Positions 45,196 to 46,856 of a DNA stretch of 46,856 nt are shown here, in pieces; within the stretch, counting starts at the first letter, position 1; the number at the start of each line of letters is the position of its first letter. The position numbers and the translations under genes were made by a program. The stretch covers positions 1 to 46,856 of the forward strand of contig JARSSP010000072.1 in NCBI GenBank assembly GCA_029624675.1, in the 5' to 3' direction. Origin of the DNA: Candidatus Contendibacter sp. GTDB taxonomy: Bacteria > Pseudomonadota > Gammaproteobacteria > Competibacterales > Competibacteraceae. Under the pieces are notes generated by a model, which saw only the letters and a program-made list of their open reading frames with translations, had not been told where the DNA came from and did not search any database.

Positions 45196-46856
45196 ATGAG
45201 CGGCATCGCGGGCATCATCCATTTCGACGGCCAACCGGTCGAGCCGGGGCTGATCGAGAAGATGACCAGCGCCATGGCCCATCGGGGGCCGGATGGCATC
45301 AACCACTGGGTCAAGGGCTCGGTCGCGCTCGGGCAATGCATGTTGCGCACCACGCCGGAATCGCTGGAAGAACACCAGCCGCTGACCAACGAGGACGAGA
45401 GTCTGGTGCTGGTCATGGACGGGCGGGTGGATAACTGGGAGGAATTGCGGCGAGAGTTATTGGGACGTGGTGCGGTGCTGCGCAACCGCGCCGATGCCGA
45501 ATTGGTGCTGCGGGCCTACGAGATCTGGGGCCGCGATTGTCTGGCGCATATTGACGGCGATTTCGCGCTGGTGATTTGGGATGCGCGGCGGCGGGAAGCC
45601 TTTTGTGCCCGCGACCGCATGGGCAATAAACCGTTCAACTATCACTGGGATGGCAAGACCTTCGTTTTCGCCTCCGAGTTGCATACGATTTTGGCGTTGT
45701 CCTGGGTGTCCGAGATATTCAATGAAGGAATGCTGGCCGAGTTTCTGGCAGCCGAGTGGTATTCCAGGGATGAAACCTTCTGGCAGGGCATCCTGCGGTT
45801 GGTGGCGGCACACTTAATGGTGGTTGGAGTTGCAGGACCGCAGCCGGAACAATATTGGGAACCTGATCTTTGGGTGACACTGCCTTATATAAGAGATGAA
45901 GAATATATCGATCACTACCGCGAATTAATTTTCGACAGTGTTAGAAGGTTATCACGCTCGCATCGGTCGGTCGCTGTCGAAGTCAGCGGTGGCCTCGATT
46001 CGTCGGCCATTTTTTGTGTAGCTGAGCATTTGCGCCGCTCTGGACGGTTTGCCGGGCCCTGTGCGAACGGCTATACTCTGTCCTTCACCGATGATGAGAA
46101 AGCCAACGAAACCTTATATTCTCAAGCCGTAGCTGAATATCTAGGTATTCCAGTCCACGAGGTCTCTCCCTCACGAGTTGAACTATCATGGTTTGACAAG
46201 CGTGCTCACGCCTATTTAGATTTTCCAGGTTTCCCGAATGCAACAATGGCCGAGTCCTTATTATTGCAAGCATCATTGAAAGGAAGTCGAGTAATTCTGA
46301 ATGGCGTAGGTGGAGACGAATGGTTGGCAGGTTCCCGCTTATATTATGCCGAAGAGTTTGCTCGCCGAGGGTGGCATGCATTATTTACGTGCTTTGCAAC
46401 AGATGTTGAAATATTCGGCATCTCACAAACCATGTGTTGGCTAGCGCGGTATGGCCTCCTTCCTCTTCTCCCGGTGTCAGTTGTAGCAGGTCTACGATAT
46501 CTGAATAGGTGCTTTAGAAGAAATAAGTTCAGTGAGTTTTACTGGCTGTCCCCCACTATGAAAGATCTAATACGACGACGCCAAGCAGCTAGTCGTCAGA
46601 GATATCAGAATGTGCACTGGATTGGTCAACGGGAGCTGCTGGCAACCCGTTACGACGCCTATCTTGGCATAGCACGGGAACAAGCGGAATTTACATACGC
46701 GAGTTTTGGATTAGAACCTCGCCGTCCGCTCCATACCGCTGCGTTCGTCCAATTTGCTTTTTCGACGCCTGAGCGCCTGCGTTTGCGTGGAGACAGAGAC
46801 AAATTTATTTCCATATTGAAGGTTAAAACCCCCGCCTTTCAGGCGGGCAGATTTCA
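45196..46856 (+). CDS. Second lasso-type cyclase/asparagine-synthetase homologue, 3' end disrupted
   Basis: The frame runs open from the ATG at 45196 to the window edge (553 codons). The start Met-Ser-Gly lacks the glutaminase Cys2. The amidotransferase-like part shows RGPDG, DGDFALVIWD and RDRMGNKPF. The pyrophosphatase loop SGGLDS is at 264-269, exactly as in the first cyclase, though the two proteins are only distantly alike. After about residue 540 (RGDRDKFI) the family sequence stops and IS-like terminal sequence begins, so the last 50-80 residues of a normal protein are missing. Base composition changes from GC-rich to much AT-richer after about 45830. It is probably non-functional unless the element ends in frame. 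Confidence 0.82.
   Translation, partial: MSGIAGIIHFDGQPVEPGLIEKMTSAMAHRGPDGINHWVKGSVALGQCMLRTTPESLEEHQPLTNEDESLVLVMDGRVDNWEELRRELLGRGAVLRNRADAELVLRAYEIWGRDCLAHIDGDFALVIWDARRREAFCARDRMGNKPFNYHWDGKTFVFASELHTILALSWVSEIFNEGMLAEFLAAEWYSRDETFWQGILRLVAAHLMVVGVAGPQPEQYWEPDLWVTLPYIRDEEYIDHYRELIFDSVRRLSRSHRSVAVEVSGGLDSSAIFCVAEHLRRSGRFAGPCANGYTLSFTDDEKANETLYSQAVAEYLGIPVHEVSPSRVELSWFDKRAHAYLDFPGFPNATMAESLLLQASLKGSRVILNGVGGDEWLAGSRLYYAEEFARRGWHALFTCFATDVEIFGISQTMCWLARYGLLPLLPVSVVAGLRYLNRCFRRNKFSEFYWLSPTMKDLIRRRQAASRQRYQNVHWIGQRELLATRYDAYLGIAREQAEFTYASFGLEPRRPLHTAAFVQFAFSTPERLRLRGDRDKFISILKVKTPAFQAGRF
46821..46856. mobile_element. Probable end of an IS200/IS605-type element
   Basis: After the last homologous codons of the cyclase the sequence reads GGTTAAAACCCCCGCC, followed by a hairpin: CCCGCCT (46831-46837) pairs with AGGCGGG (46841-46847). 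Hairpins with this wording are typical of the ends of TnpB-carrying IS605-family elements. The window stops here, so neither the rest of the element nor a transposase gene is seen. Confidence 0.6.

Overview
The window is high-GC bacterial chromosome, most likely from a gammaproteobacterium. The PhoQ-type kinase with its LldR-like regulator, the lactate operon layout and the many Rpn and AAA/PD-(D/E)XK genes all fit that. A Competibacter-like relative is my guess and is not proven. I see no rRNA, tRNA, CRISPR array or phage module. Both window edges cut genes: a glycine-rich secreted protein on the left, and on the right an asparagine-synthetase homologue that appears broken by the end of an IS200/IS605-type element.

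Layout. 1-3.1 kb, minus strand: a glycine-rich beta-helix-type secreted protein, a CNNM/CorC-type membrane protein and an amino-acid-binding protein. 3.4-9.6 kb is a conflict or mobile zone: a NACHT NTPase fused to a formylglycine-generating-enzyme (FGE) type domain whose C-terminus has the codon pattern of a diversity-generating retroelement (DGR) variable region, then two convergent AAA-ATPase/PD-(D/E)XK genes, one of them frameshifted. 9.8-13.4 kb: a three-repeat DUF11 surface protein with an IPTL-CTERM-like tail, behind a TPR-sulfotransferase. 13.7-18.4 kb: a SWIM zinc-finger protein overlapping a very large DUF6493-like protein. 18.5-27.2 kb: a full lactate module (lactate permease, Fe-S D-lactate dehydrogenase, lutA-lutB-lutC) with a divergent LldR-type regulator. 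Its promoter and two identical TGGTCTGACCA operators can be read directly. 27.2-31.4 kb: two amino-acid ABC permeases separated by a DUF4124-glutaredoxin gene, a YkgJ-type cysteine-cluster protein and an EEP-family nuclease/phosphatase. 31.4-34.9 kb: a PhoQ/PhoP-like pair, a PepSY-like secreted protein and an orphan secreted protein.

35.4-46.9 kb is the most interesting part. It holds a lasso-peptide locus that looks undescribed and dispersed. A lasso cyclase (asparagine-synthetase homologue without the N-terminal Cys) is followed by a 67-residue precursor. The precursor has the YxxP...Thr(-2) leader signature and a predicted 17-residue core, GPSAGIGESGNQMTRKA, with a possible Gly1-Glu8 ring. 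About 6 kb downstream come the B2 leader peptidase and a second cyclase. Between the two halves lie two GTPases, a CHASE2 adenylate/guanylate cyclase and a FecR-domain protein. Damaged Rpn-type nuclease genes lie next to the seams. No B1/PqqD-like recognition protein is visible, so it must be encoded elsewhere or be lost.

How the genes may work together. The lactate module is a self-contained import, oxidation and regulation unit. The lasso genes could make one peptide now (A, C and B2 all read intact), provided a leader-binding protein exists in trans. The second cyclase looks dead in this assembly. The NACHT-FGE gene looks like a variable receptor that would depend on a reverse transcriptase located outside the window.
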